Source: an uncultured Maricaulis sp. (GTDB taxonomy: Bacteria; Pseudomonadota; Alphaproteobacteria; Caulobacterales; Maricaulaceae). From it: DNA of 59,340 bases. Where the stretch lies: the NCBI RefSeq assembly GCF_905480005.1, contig NZ_CAJQOO010000002.1, positions 1 to 59,340 on the forward strand, given 5' to 3'. Below the pieces are notes generated by a model that was not told the origin of the DNA, did no database searches, and worked only from the letters and a program-made list of their open reading frames with translations. Of this stretch, positions 1 to 8,071 are shown in pieces (the first letter of the stretch is position 1; each line of letters starts with the position of its first letter). The position numbers were made by a program, and so were the translations under genes.

Positions 1-1
1 C

Positions 2-145
2 ACCTGGCGCGCCGGCGACCGCGTCTTCCACGACAAGTTCGGCTACGGCACGGTGAAAAAGGCCGATGGCTCGAAATACACCGTGAAATTCGACAAGGCC
101 GGCGAGAAGAAGGTGGTGGAGAATTTCCTGCGGGATCTGCCTTAG
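2..145 (+). CDS. C-terminal end of a UvrD/PcrA-type DNA helicase (5' truncated)
   Basis: Only the last 47 codons are in the window; the frame is open from base 2 and stops at 143-145. The tail contains GDRVFHDKFGYGTVKK, a second short strand around YTVKFDKAG, and ends VENFLRDLP. This is the pattern of the small Tudor-like domain that closes UvrD/PcrA superfamily 1 helicases, which unwind DNA in nucleotide-excision and mismatch repair. The helicase motifs lie outside the window, so the family call rests on this tail plus the nearby prmA and aminopeptidase P genes, which I recall close to uvrD in related bacteria. Another protein with the same fold at its C terminus is possible. Confidence 0.7.
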   Translation, partial: TWRAGDRVFHDKFGYGTVKKADGSKYTVKFDKAGEKKVVENFLRDLP

Positions 146-158
146 GGGGGCGGGTGAG

Positions 159-809
159 GTGATCAGTTTTGCGGTCGCGCTGGGCCTGCTAGCCGTCGAG
201 GAATGGTCGCTGCCGATGGAGCGCCGCGTCTGCGAAGGGCTGTCCTACGGAGTCTGGAGTGAACCGGATGCCAATGGACGGATGGTGCCGGTAGCACCGG
301 ACAGCTCGAGTTTCGAAGCTCATTTTCCTGTTGACGGGTTTGATGATCGGCAGACCTGCACTTGGTACACGCACCAGCTTTCGGCGCTTGATGAACGCCC
401 CCTGCCCTCGCCCGCTCGCGGCACGGAGTTTCGTCTGACCTGGCTACGTAGCTTCCATCATCCGATGAGCTTTCGTGTGTTCGTCGACGCGCAGGCGCGA
501 CAGGCCAGGCTGGAGTGGCGTGAGGCGGACGGTGCTGGCGGCTATGATCCTGGTCAATTGGCCCGTCATGACGTTGTTTTACTAGACGATGCCGCGACGG
601 CATCCTTCCTTGCTCGCTTGCAGGAAGCCGACATCTGCGCCGCGACACGGCAGGTCGATGGCGGCGAGGATGGTGCGCAATGGATATTCGAAAGCTCCGG
701 GTCGGACACCTACTGCCTGCACGATGCCTGGTCACCCGGCGGCGCCTTGCGCGAGCTGGGACACTTCCTGTTCGACTACGCGAGTGTGCCCGACGACGAA
801 CGGTACTGA
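159..809 (+). CDS. hypothetical protein, 216 aa
   Basis: I do not recognise this protein. It begins with GTG, 13 bases after the helicase stop codon. A short hydrophobic stretch (residues 2-13) opens it, but there is no clear signal-peptide cleavage site or lipobox. The rest is acidic, with evenly spread W, F and Y residues and five cysteines, so it looks like a folded soluble or periplasmic domain. Composition on this strand is that of a real protein, whereas the long opposite-strand frame across the same bases is arginine- and histidine-rich and is judged a shadow. It may share a transcript with the helicase upstream. The exact start is uncertain. Confidence 0.55.
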   Translation: MISFAVALGLLAVEEWSLPMERRVCEGLSYGVWSEPDANGRMVPVAPDSSSFEAHFPVDGFDDRQTCTWYTHQLSALDERPLPSPARGTEFRLTWLRSFHHPMSFRVFVDAQARQARLEWREADGAGGYDPGQLARHDVVLLDDAATASFLARLQEADICAATRQVDGGEDGAQWIFESSGSDTYCLHDAWSPGGALRELGHFLFDYASVPDDERY

Positions 810-1195
810 CCACCAGGTCCTCGCCCAGACAAGGCGAGGTGGATCGCCGCACGGCGGCGAGACGGAGTGGTTGATGGGTGGTCAATGGCAGAACGCTGAC
901 GTGTTTCACCCCTTTCGCCCCGGATTCATTCCGGGGCACCTTCCCCATCAAGGGAAAGGGCCTTTTATGCATTGGACACCCCTCACACTCCGTCATCCCA
1001 CGGGGAGCGCGCAGCGCTCATCCGGGGGATGACGGTGGTTACGTGGAGAGGACGCCGTTTCAAGCGTACCCGTTTACAGGTCTTCGGTCTCGGCAATCCA
1101 CGTCCCCGCACGCGGGGAAGAAATCCTCAGCTCGCCCGATGACAAAACACCCGTTTCGCGGAAAGTTGGTCACTCCAGCCACCCTGTGAGCCGCC
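810..1195. other. 386-bp intergenic region rich in palindromes
   Basis: No gene is visible here. It holds three stacked hairpin-forming units. The first, around 840-880, includes a CGCCGCACGGCGGCG hairpin. The second, at 909-962, pairs GCCCCGGA with TCCGGGGC and CCCTTTC with GAAAGGG. The third is the GTCATCC repeat listed separately at 991-1035. The AT content is not raised and I see no convincing promoter for the hydrolase at 1196. The region looks like a landing place for small dispersed repeats. Confidence 0.6.
991..1035. repeat. GTCATCC-type palindromic intergenic repeat, short form
   Basis: The unit opens CGTCATCCC and closes GGGGATGACGG, with an inner AGCGCGCAGCGCT palindrome, so a single strand can fold into one long hairpin. 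The first 38 bases match the left part of the copy at 58784-58882 base for base, and the last 14 match its right end. This copy therefore equals the other one minus about 50 internal bases. No coding capacity is seen. Such GTCATCC repeats are common between genes in alphaproteobacteria; I do not know a formal name for this one. Confidence 0.8.
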
Positions 1196-2140
1196 ATGTT
1201 CCGTCTGCATCGCCTTTCTGTCCTCCTTGCGGCCATGACTGCCCTCGCCGCCTGTCAGCCCGAGGCCCCCGCGCCCGGCTTCACCGATCCGCATGCCGAG
1301 GCCCGACCGATTGCCTGGAATGAACTCCTCGATCGTCCCCGCGAGACGGCGACGGCGCGCCTTGCCTTTGGCGAGGGCGAGCTGGAATTTGGTGAGTTGT
1401 GGCTGCCCGAGGGCGCGGGGCCCTTCCCGGTCGTGGCCATGGTGCATGGCGGGTGCTGGCTGTCGCAGATCCCCGGCACGATCCTGCAGGATTATGTCGC
1501 CGCCGATCTGCGCGATCACGGGATCGCCGTGTGGAACCTGGAATACGCCCGGATCGGGCATGAGACGGGCGGCTGGCCGGGCACGTTCGAGGATATCGCC
1601 GACGGGATGGATCATTTGCGTGTGGTCGCGGAGGACTATCCGCTCGATCTCGACCGTCTGGTCGTCACCGGACACTCCGCCGGCGGGCATCTGGCCCTGT
1701 GGGCGGCGGCGCGAGGCAGCCTGCCCGAGAGCAGTCCGTCCTGGCGGGCCGATCCGCTCCTGCCGGACGCGGTCGTCACTCTGGCCGGGATCAATGACCT
1801 CGCTGATTACCGCGCCCACGGGCCGGGTCGCTGCGGCGAGCCGGACACGGTGGACAATCTCATTGGCCCGGTCGAGGGCCAGACGCGCGAATTGATGGCC
1901 CAGGTCTCGCCGGGTTCGATGGCGGGTATCGCGGTGGACCAGGTGATCATCTCCGGAGAACTCGACCCGATCGTCCCGCCGGTTTTGGGCGCGCGCTACA
2001 CGCTTCTCGCCGCCGAGCGCGGTGACAGTGTCCGGCATGTTGCGCTGCCCGCGGCCGGCCATTTCGAACTGATCGATCCGACGGCTCCGGCGTGGCAGGA
2101 CATCCGGGTGGTACTCATCGAGGCGCTGGAGGTGGAGTAA
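1196..2140 (+). CDS. lipoprotein alpha/beta hydrolase (BD-FAE / carboxylesterase-like)
   Basis: A 314-residue esterase-type hydrolase. Residues 1-20 form a lipoprotein signal ending LAAC, with Cys20 as the lipidated residue, so the enzyme should sit on the periplasmic side of a membrane. The fold markers are present in order: an oxyanion-hole HGG near residue 85, the nucleophile elbow GHSAGG with Ser161, an acid in SGELDPIVPP, and the catalytic His in AAGHFELIDP. The pattern resembles the hormone-sensitive-lipase and BD-FAE esterases, which cleave small acyl esters. The substrate is unknown. The gene stands alone, with repeat-rich gaps on both sides. Confidence 0.85.
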   Translation: MFRLHRLSVLLAAMTALAACQPEAPAPGFTDPHAEARPIAWNELLDRPRETATARLAFGEGELEFGELWLPEGAGPFPVVAMVHGGCWLSQIPGTILQDYVAADLRDHGIAVWNLEYARIGHETGGWPGTFEDIADGMDHLRVVAEDYPLDLDRLVVTGHSAGGHLALWAAARGSLPESSPSWRADPLLPDAVVTLAGINDLADYRAHGPGRCGEPDTVDNLIGPVEGQTRELMAQVSPGSMAGIAVDQVIISGELDPIVPPVLGARYTLLAAERGDSVRHVALPAAGHFELIDPTAPAWQDIRVVLIEALEVE

Positions 2141-2196
2141 GCGTGACAAGCGGGGCCTCGCCCCCACCCATCCTTACTTGTCATGCCAGCCAGCAG

Positions 2197-2278
2197 GCCG
2201 CATGGGTTCATTCGCGTCAAGGCCGCCTTCGGCGCCGCGAAGCGGGCATGCGCCTTGACACGAATGAACCCATGCGGC
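2197..2278. repeat. variable-stem palindrome, copy A (27-bp arms)
   Basis: The arms at 2197-2223 and 2252-2278 are reverse complements with a single mismatch, around a 28-base loop. Both arm ends and the loop edge are shared with the copy at 58632-58713: each has GCCGCAT, then 12 bases, then GTCAAGG on the left, GCGGGCATG in the loop, and GATnTCnCGGCAAG after the right arm. The 12 inner bases differ completely between copies (here GGGTTCATTCGC), yet each copy pairs with itself. It lies in the gap between the hydrolase and prmA. Confidence 0.85.
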
Positions 2279-2409
2279 GATCTCCCGGCAAGACAATCAA
2301 GGTCTCCTCTCGAGCTATCGCTCGCAATTTCCGCCCGATCGCACACCCTTCCCCGCTTGATTTCCGCCGCGTCAGCGTCCACACCCGCCGCCTGATCCGG
2401 AGACCGCCC

Positions 2410-3273
2410 ATGACCACGCTTTGGCGCCTGACTGCCCTGTCCGATTTTGCCACGCTGGCGGATGTCGTCGAACGTCTCGACGAGGCCTATCCGCCGGTCG
2501 CGCTGAGCTGGGCGATCTTCGAGGAAGGCCCGACGGCCCGCCTGGACGTGCTCTTCCAGTCCATGCCCGATGAAGCCGCCTTCCGCGCCGCCTCGGGGAT
2601 CAGCGAGGACATCCCGGTCGAGTTCGGGCCACTGCCGGAAGAAGACTGGGTGCGGCTGTCCCTGCAGGGTCTCAAACCGGTGGATGCCGGCCGTTTCACC
2701 CTCTTCGGCGCCCATGACCGTGACGCGGTGGAAGCCGGGCAGATCGGAATCGAGATCGAAGCCGGTCCGGCGTTTGGCACCGGCCATCACGGCACCACGC
2801 GCGGCTGCCTGATCGCCTTTTCGGAGATGCTGGATGCCGGCGCGGAACCCGGGACGGTCTTCGATCTGGGCTGTGGCACGGCGGTGCTCGCCATCGCCGC
2901 CGCGAAAGCCCTGCCAGACGCCGAAATCCTCGCATCCGATATCGACCCGGAAGCGGTCGAGGAAAGCGCCGAGAACTGCACGAAGAACACCACGCCCGGC
3001 ATTGACTGTTTTGTCGCGGAAGGCCTCGACCACCCCAAGCTGGCCGGGCGCCAGTTCGAGTTGATCTTCGCCAATATCCTCGCCGGTCCGCTGGTCGAAC
3101 TGGCTCCGGGCGTCGCAGACATCCTGGCACCCGGCGGCAAGGTCATCCTGTCCGGCCTGCTGACCGAACAGGAAGCCTGGGTCCGGGCCGCCTATGAGGC
3201 CGCCGGCCTCAGCGTCCACCGCCAGCCGCCACTGGAAGGCTGGGAGACGCTGATCGCCAGCAAGGCGGCCTGA
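2410..3273 (+). CDS. prmA: ribosomal protein L11 methyltransferase
   Basis: PrmA trimethylates ribosomal protein L11 in the cytoplasm, using S-adenosylmethionine. At 287 residues it has the usual length. An N-terminal substrate-recognition domain (about 1-90) is followed by the methyltransferase domain: FGTGHH at 122-127, the SAM loop DLGCGTA at 152-158, the acidic post-I ASDIDP at 175-180, and motif IV FANILAGP at 220-227. The frame stays open further upstream, but that part runs through the palindromic repeat. The ATG at 2410 gives the standard N terminus TTLWRLT. The convergent serine hydrolase ends four bases after the stop codon. Confidence 0.95.
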   Translation: MTTLWRLTALSDFATLADVVERLDEAYPPVALSWAIFEEGPTARLDVLFQSMPDEAAFRAASGISEDIPVEFGPLPEEDWVRLSLQGLKPVDAGRFTLFGAHDRDAVEAGQIGIEIEAGPAFGTGHHGTTRGCLIAFSEMLDAGAEPGTVFDLGCGTAVLAIAAAKALPDAEILASDIDPEAVEESAENCTKNTTPGIDCFVAEGLDHPKLAGRQFELIFANILAGPLVELAPGVADILAPGGKVILSGLLTEQEAWVRAAYEAAGLSVHRQPPLEGWETLIASKAA

Positions 3274-3277
3274 GCGG

Positions 3278-4324
3278 CTAGTCCTCTGTCGCCGCGTTGT
3301 CGAGACCGGCGAACAAATCAGCCAGCTCAATCGAAAGCGTCTGCAGGTTTTCGCTGTCGGCATTGCCCGTCAGCGCGACCGAGACTTGCGGTTCAACATA
3401 GACGATGAGGAAAGAGCGTCCGCCCGGCGAGCCTCCGGAATGGGCGGCATAGTGCAGGTCAGCCCGCTCGGAATGCCCCGCCCAGGGACCGGGCAGATCG
3501 CTCCAGCTGTCCAGGTCAACGAGCTCGCCTGCTGCCAGCGCATCGCCCATCGCGGCAAGATCACGCGCACTGGCCAGGAGGCCCCCCGCCCCGAATTTGC
3601 ACTCGGCGGACAGGCCCTCAATCCGTTGCGGCCCCTCGCCGAGATCGACCCAGTTGGTCGCCTTCTCGGCTTCTTCTGAATCACGCCGGGCCCGGTAATT
3701 CCCGCCGAGCGCAGCCAGCATCGCCGCGTCAAAACTGTCGGTCTCGGTCAACCGGACAAGCAGATGACTGAGCAGAACATAGCCATATGTCGTATAGGCC
3801 ATCTCTCCTTCCGCGAGCGGGGAGAGCGGGGCGTCGATGAAGTGCCCCAGCGCATCGGCTGGCGTGTCACAGCGCCGGTCCGAAAAGCTGATCCAGTCCT
3901 CTCGCGAGGAATAGTGACGCACACCGGCGCGGTGCTCGAGCAGGTCACGGAGCGTGACGGCCTCATAATGCGCAGGCAGGTCCGGATCGACCTGGCGAAC
4001 CGGGGTTTCGAGGTCGAGCCCGCGGGTCTGCTCGAGCCGCGCATAGGCCAGCGCGGTCAGCATCTTGGCCACTGAGTAGAAATTATAGTCATGGTCGACG
4101 CCGTCGGCATCGTCGCGCTCCCAGCCCGCTTCCGCTTCCCAGACGATCTCGCCGGCGACCATCACCGTGGCGTTGAGCGCCGGATAGGTGGCGGCGAGCG
4201 GTTCGAAGGCGGCTTGGGCCTGGTCGGCGACAGTCGGGGTCGCAACCTGGCCGGTCACACTCAGCCAGAGACTTGCGGCTCCGGCACTTGCGGTGAGAAA
4301 ACTTCCAATCGTCAGCATCTGCAT
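3278..4324 (-). CDS. beta-lactamase-family serine hydrolase
   Basis: A penicillin-binding/class C beta-lactamase fold enzyme, 348 residues from the ATG at 4324. The active-site motifs are SVAK (84-87; Ser84 nucleophile, Lys87 base), a Tyr motif YTTYG (178-182) in place of YxN, and HSGG (295-298) in place of KTG. The Thr-for-Asn change and the HSGG box are typical of esterase or peptidase members rather than true beta-lactamases. The first 27 residues look like a signal peptide, so it is probably periplasmic. The frame could begin at 4387, but that crowds the divergent gene. An AGGA six bases before the ATG at 4318 makes that start equally likely. The substrate is unknown. Confidence 0.8.
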   Translation of the reverse strand: MQMLTIGSFLTASAGAASLWLSVTGQVATPTVADQAQAAFEPLAATYPALNATVMVAGEIVWEAEAGWERDDADGVDHDYNFYSVAKMLTALAYARLEQTRGLDLETPVRQVDPDLPAHYEAVTLRDLLEHRAGVRHYSSREDWISFSDRRCDTPADALGHFIDAPLSPLAEGEMAYTTYGYVLLSHLLVRLTETDSFDAAMLAALGGNYRARRDSEEAEKATNWVDLGEGPQRIEGLSAECKFGAGGLLASARDLAAMGDALAAGELVDLDSWSDLPGPWAGHSERADLHYAAHSGGSPGGRSFLIVYVEPQVSVALTGNADSENLQTLSIELADLFAGLDNAATED

Positions 4325-4400
4325 TCCTGTTGTTGACTTGCCCCCCGGCAAGAGGCGCTCATGCCGGGCAATCAGGGCCTCGCCCACCGGAAAAGGATGA

Positions 4401-5879
4401 ATGGCTCACCTCATGGCTGGATGGCTCAAGACAATGGCAGATCGGCGCGCCGGCCTCGAAAGTGTCGGCCTTGCATTGCTCGCGCTCCTTTTCCTTTTGA
4501 CCGCGCCGCAGCCGCGGATCGACGCGCGCATGCCGGAGACGGTTCGCTATTTCGATGTCGATGTCGGACTGGAGCGCCTTCTCGCCAGCCCGGCAGACGG
4601 GCAGAGGGTCGCCTATCGCAGCATTGAGCGCCCCGGGACGGCCGGCTGGCTGGTCTGGGATGACGTACCGATCTCACAGGATGGACCGCCGCCCGCCATC
4701 AGCACATCCGGCCCGTTTTCGGCAACACTCTGGTTCAATGGTGAACTGATCGGTGAGAAGGGGCAGCCCGGCCTAGACGCCACACGCGAGACCGCCGGCC
4801 CGATCGACAGCCTGTTCGCAGTTCCGGCCCGCTTGATCCAGCCCGATGGCAACCAGCTCGTCATGCGCCTGTCCAGTCATCGTGCCGGCTACACGCCCTA
4901 CAGCCTGGTCCAGTCTCTTTTCGTCATGCCTTACAGCGCCGAGACCAGACGACCGGTTCGCTATTATCTTCCGCTGGCCATTCTCGGTGCCGGTCTGGTC
5001 GCGCTCGGCCTTGCTTTCGCCCTGCGGTCCCGGAGGATTGGCGATGGCCGCGGCCTCTGGCTGGCGCTTGCCCTGGCCGGACTGACAATCGCCGGTCTGG
5101 CGGAAATTACCCGGTCGATGATCAACTATCCCTATGACTGGCACCAGCCGCGCCAGGCGGTCAGTCTCATCGGCCTCGCCCTATTCGGGCTTGCCCTGTT
5201 GCGTTTTGCCCAGCAGCGCTGGGCGGCGCCGGGGCGGTCGGCAGCCATCTGGATGGGTATGACAGGGTTGGTCGCGCTGATCGGCGTTTTCGCGATGACC
5301 GGCTATGACGCCAAGTCTGCCACCGTCACTGCCTGTCTGGCGGGCTCGACCATTCTCTGGATGGCCTGGCGCGGCGATGGCCCTGCCCGGACTCTCGCGA
5401 TCGGGCTGGCGATCATTCCCGCCTATGCGCTCCTGCTGCCGTCGGACCTGATCGATCGCGGCATTTACGCCCTGGTACTGGGATTGCTGGCCCTGCCCGC
5501 CATTCGCTGGCCGGACTTTCTCCAACCCGCACCGGCGGCGGCGCCTGCCATTCTCGCCCTGCAATCAACCGGACGCCTGACACGCCTGTCCTGTCCGGAC
5601 ATTGTCCATCTCGCGGCAGCCGGCAATTACACCGAAGTGCATATGCGCGGCGGCGCGACTCATCTGGACAATCGCAATCTGAGCGCGCTGCTCGACCTGT
5701 TGCCGGCCGACTTCGTCCGCGTGCACCGCTCACACGCGGTCAATCTGCACCAGGTCGAGGCGCTGACCAGCGAGGTCGGCAGTCGCTACCAGCTCGAACT
5801 CAAGACCGGCGCATCGGTGCCGGTCAGTCGCCGCGAAGTGGCCGACCTGCGTGAACGCCTGGCCGGCCGAAACGCCTGA
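4401..5879 (+). CDS. membrane-anchored LytTR-family transcription regulator
   Basis: A 492-residue protein in three parts. A first membrane segment (about 20-36) is followed by an extracytoplasmic beta-rich sensor region (about 40-180). A block of some seven membrane segments spans about 190-370. The C terminus (about 393-490) is a LytTR DNA-binding domain, with the signature run DFVRVHRSHAVNL and a preceding AAGNYTEVH strand. LytTR domains usually follow a receiver; here the sensor is built in, so signal input and DNA binding share one chain at the membrane. It is divergent from the serine hydrolase across about 76 bases, which makes that gene a candidate target. The signal is unknown. Starts at residues 5 or 12 are possible. 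Confidence 0.85.
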   Translation: MAHLMAGWLKTMADRRAGLESVGLALLALLFLLTAPQPRIDARMPETVRYFDVDVGLERLLASPADGQRVAYRSIERPGTAGWLVWDDVPISQDGPPPAISTSGPFSATLWFNGELIGEKGQPGLDATRETAGPIDSLFAVPARLIQPDGNQLVMRLSSHRAGYTPYSLVQSLFVMPYSAETRRPVRYYLPLAILGAGLVALGLAFALRSRRIGDGRGLWLALALAGLTIAGLAEITRSMINYPYDWHQPRQAVSLIGLALFGLALLRFAQQRWAAPGRSAAIWMGMTGLVALIGVFAMTGYDAKSATVTACLAGSTILWMAWRGDGPARTLAIGLAIIPAYALLLPSDLIDRGIYALVLGLLALPAIRWPDFLQPAPAAAPAILALQSTGRLTRLSCPDIVHLAAAGNYTEVHMRGGATHLDNRNLSALLDLLPADFVRVHRSHAVNLHQVEALTSEVGSRYQLELKTGASVPVSRREVADLRERLAGRNA

Positions 5880-6041
5880 TCAGGCGCGCTTGCCCTTGAG
5901 GCCGAAGCTGGCAAGGAAAGCATTGACGTCATTGGTGCGCGGCAAGGCGCGGATTCCACTGCGCGAACGATTGCGCTCCATCGAGCGATTGAGCATGTCG
6001 TTGGCGTTCATGGCGCGCCAGTCATCAATCCCGTACAGCAT
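5880..6041 (-). CDS. small hypothetical protein, 53 aa
   Basis: A short gene that simple length filters miss. It starts with ATG at 6041-6039, preceded on its own strand by AAAGGAG six bases upstream, one of the best ribosome binding sites in the window. It reads 53 codons to TGA at 5882-5880, directly abutting the stop codon of the LytTR gene. The product starts MLYGIDDWRAMNAND, is rich in Arg and Asn in the middle, and ends in a basic GLKGKRA tail. There is no membrane segment, no signal peptide and no cysteine. I do not recognise a family. The basic tail may suggest nucleic-acid or ribosome contact, but that is guesswork. Confidence 0.6.
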   Translation of the reverse strand: MLYGIDDWRAMNANDMLNRSMERNRSRSGIRALPRTNDVNAFLASFGLKGKRA

Positions 6042-6232
6042 GGGAAACTCCTTTGAATTCCCCGCGCTTTAGCCATGGATTTTCGCCGCTGCGAAGCACC
6101 GCTTCCGCAAGCCTGAGCTGCGCAAATGCATGGCATCACAAACAAGCCATGCGCAAGGTCAGGTGTGGACCCCGCTCACCCCTCCGCTGACAAGCATTGA
6201 ACCGCCCCCGCGACGCGCCTACCTTGCGCGCC

Positions 6233-8071
6233 ATGACCCAGATGATTTCCCAGACTTTCGACGTTAAGGGCGGCCCGCATTTTGGCCGCGAGAACCTGCC
6301 CAAGCTGCGCGCCGCGCTGACCACGCTTGGCCTGGACGGTTTCCTCATCCCGCATGAGGATGAGTATGACAATGAATACCTGCCGGACTGCAATGAGCGG
6401 CTCCTGTGGGCAACCGGTTTCTCCGGCTCTGCCGGTGCCGCGATCGTCATGCTCGACCGGGCCGCACTCCTGGTTGATGGCCGGTACACGGCGCAGGGTC
6501 GGCAGCAGACCGACACCAGCCTGTTCGACCAGTGTGATCTGGTTGGCCAGGGCCTTTACGGCTGGATCGAGGAACAGGGCCGCAAGGGTGAGAAAATCGG
6601 CTATGACGCGCGCCTGCACAGCCCGGCCGCACTGGATCTGCTGGAAACCGCCGCCATGCGCGCTGGCGTCGAGCTGGTCTCGGTCGACACCAATCCGATC
6701 GACGACGCGTGGACCGATCGTCCGGCCGCGCCGAAAGCCGACATTATTCCCCACCCGATCGAGTTCGCCGGCGAAGATCATGCCTCCAAGCGCCAGCGCA
6801 TCGGTATTGCAATCGAACGCGGCGGCGCCGACGTCGCCGTGATCACGGCACCGCCGTCGATCGCCTGGCTCTTCAATGTGCGTGGCGGCGATGTCTCCCG
6901 CTCGCCCCTGCCGCTGTCCGCCGCCCTGATCCACAAGGATGGCAGCGCGACCTTCTTCGTCGAGCCGGACAAGCTGACTGACGAGACCCGCTCCCATCTG
7001 GGCAATGAGATCGCGGTGCGGCCGGAGAGCGAATTCGGGGCCGGCCTGTCCGAGCTTGAAGGAAAAACGGTCCGCGTCGACCCGACCACGGCTTCGGCCT
7101 GGGTCTTCGAGACGCTGAAATCCGGCGGCGCCGAGGTGCAGTCGCTGGAAGACCCGGTCATGCGTCCCAAGGCCGCAAAGAATTCTGCTGAAGTGGAAGG
7201 CTCGCGCCAGGCCCATATCCGCGACGGCGGCGCGATCACCCGCTTCCTGCACTGGCTCGACACCGAAGCCCAGTCCGGTGAGGTCGACGAGATCCAGGCC
7301 GCGCAGAAACTGGAAGCCCTGCGCAAGGAATTGCCGGAGTTGCGGGATCTGTCCTTCGACACGATCTCCGGCGCCCAGGGCAATGCGGCCTTCGCCCACT
7401 ATCGTGTGTCGGAAGCCTCCAACCTCAAGCTTGCACCGGGCTCTCTCTTTCTGGTCGATAGTGGCGGACAGTATCCGGACGGCACAACGGACATCACCCG
7501 GACTGTGCCGATTGGCGATCCGACGGCCGAGATGAAGGCGCAATATACCCGCGTCCTCAAGGGCCATATCGCCCTGTCCATGGTCCGCTTCCCCGTCGGC
7601 ACGACCGGGACCCAGCTCGACATTCTCGCCCGCTTCCCGCTGTGGCAGGCCGGCTTTGACTATGACCACGGCACCGGCCACGGCGTAGGCAGCTTCCTCG
7701 GCGTGCACGAAGGTCCGCAGCGGATTTCCAAGGCGCCCAATGCCGTCGCGCTGGAGCCGGGCATGATCCTGTCCAATGAGCCGGGCTACTACAAGGAAGA
7801 CGGGTTCGGCATCCGGATCGAGAATTTGCAAGTCGTCACCGACGCCGCGGAGATTCCCGGTGGCGAGCGCGCAATGCTGGGTTTTGAGACCGTGACCATG
7901 GCCCCGATCCACAAGGGGCTGATCGACACGCATCTGCTCACCGCCGACGAGATCAGCTGGCTGGACAGTTATCACGCCCGTGTGCGTGAGCGCGTCCTGT
8001 CTCTGGTCGATGGCGAGGTCGCGGACTGGCTGATCAAGGCGACCGAGCCGATTGCGGGAGCCACGCCCTAG
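6233..8071 (+). CDS. Xaa-Pro aminopeptidase (M24B, long form)
   Basis: Aminopeptidase P removes N-terminal residues that precede proline, using two metal ions in a pita-bread fold. At 612 residues this is the long, three-domain form found in eukaryotic XPNPEP1 and many alphaproteobacteria, not the 440-residue PepP. The metal ligands are all present: Asp409 (LVDSGG), Asp420 (TDITRT), His483 (GTGHGVG), Glu516 (NEPGYY) and Glu530 (IENLQV). Their spacing is the same as in the human enzyme. No signal peptide is seen, so it is cytoplasmic. The frame could begin at a TTG at 6197, but the ATG at 6233 gives a normal N terminus. The stop codon shares a base with the next start. Confidence 0.92.
   Translation: MTQMISQTFDVKGGPHFGRENLPKLRAALTTLGLDGFLIPHEDEYDNEYLPDCNERLLWATGFSGSAGAAIVMLDRAALLVDGRYTAQGRQQTDTSLFDQCDLVGQGLYGWIEEQGRKGEKIGYDARLHSPAALDLLETAAMRAGVELVSVDTNPIDDAWTDRPAAPKADIIPHPIEFAGEDHASKRQRIGIAIERGGADVAVITAPPSIAWLFNVRGGDVSRSPLPLSAALIHKDGSATFFVEPDKLTDETRSHLGNEIAVRPESEFGAGLSELEGKTVRVDPTTASAWVFETLKSGGAEVQSLEDPVMRPKAAKNSAEVEGSRQAHIRDGGAITRFLHWLDTEAQSGEVDEIQAAQKLEALRKELPELRDLSFDTISGAQGNAAFAHYRVSEASNLKLAPGSLFLVDSGGQYPDGTTDITRTVPIGDPTAEMKAQYTRVLKGHIALSMVRFPVGTTGTQLDILARFPLWQAGFDYDHGTGHGVGSFLGVHEGPQRISKAPNAVALEPGMILSNEPGYYKEDGFGIRIENLQVVTDAAEIPGGERAMLGFETVTMAPIHKGLIDTHLLTADEISWLDSYHARVRERVLSLVDGEVADWLIKATEPIAGATP

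Noticed and set aside
163-996. 277-codon - strand frame opposite the hypothetical gene at 159-809
   Set aside because: Very rich in Arg, His and Pro and running into the intergenic hairpins; the + strand frame has normal protein composition.
6128-6152. GCATGGC...GCCATGC hairpin before the aminopeptidase gene, considered as a terminator or operator
   Set aside because: Seven-base stem with an 11-base loop, no T run and no second copy; too weak to call.
6176-7975. 599-codon open frame on the - strand across the aminopeptidase
   Set aside because: The opposite strand carries all five metal ligands of aminopeptidase P; this frame is a composition shadow.
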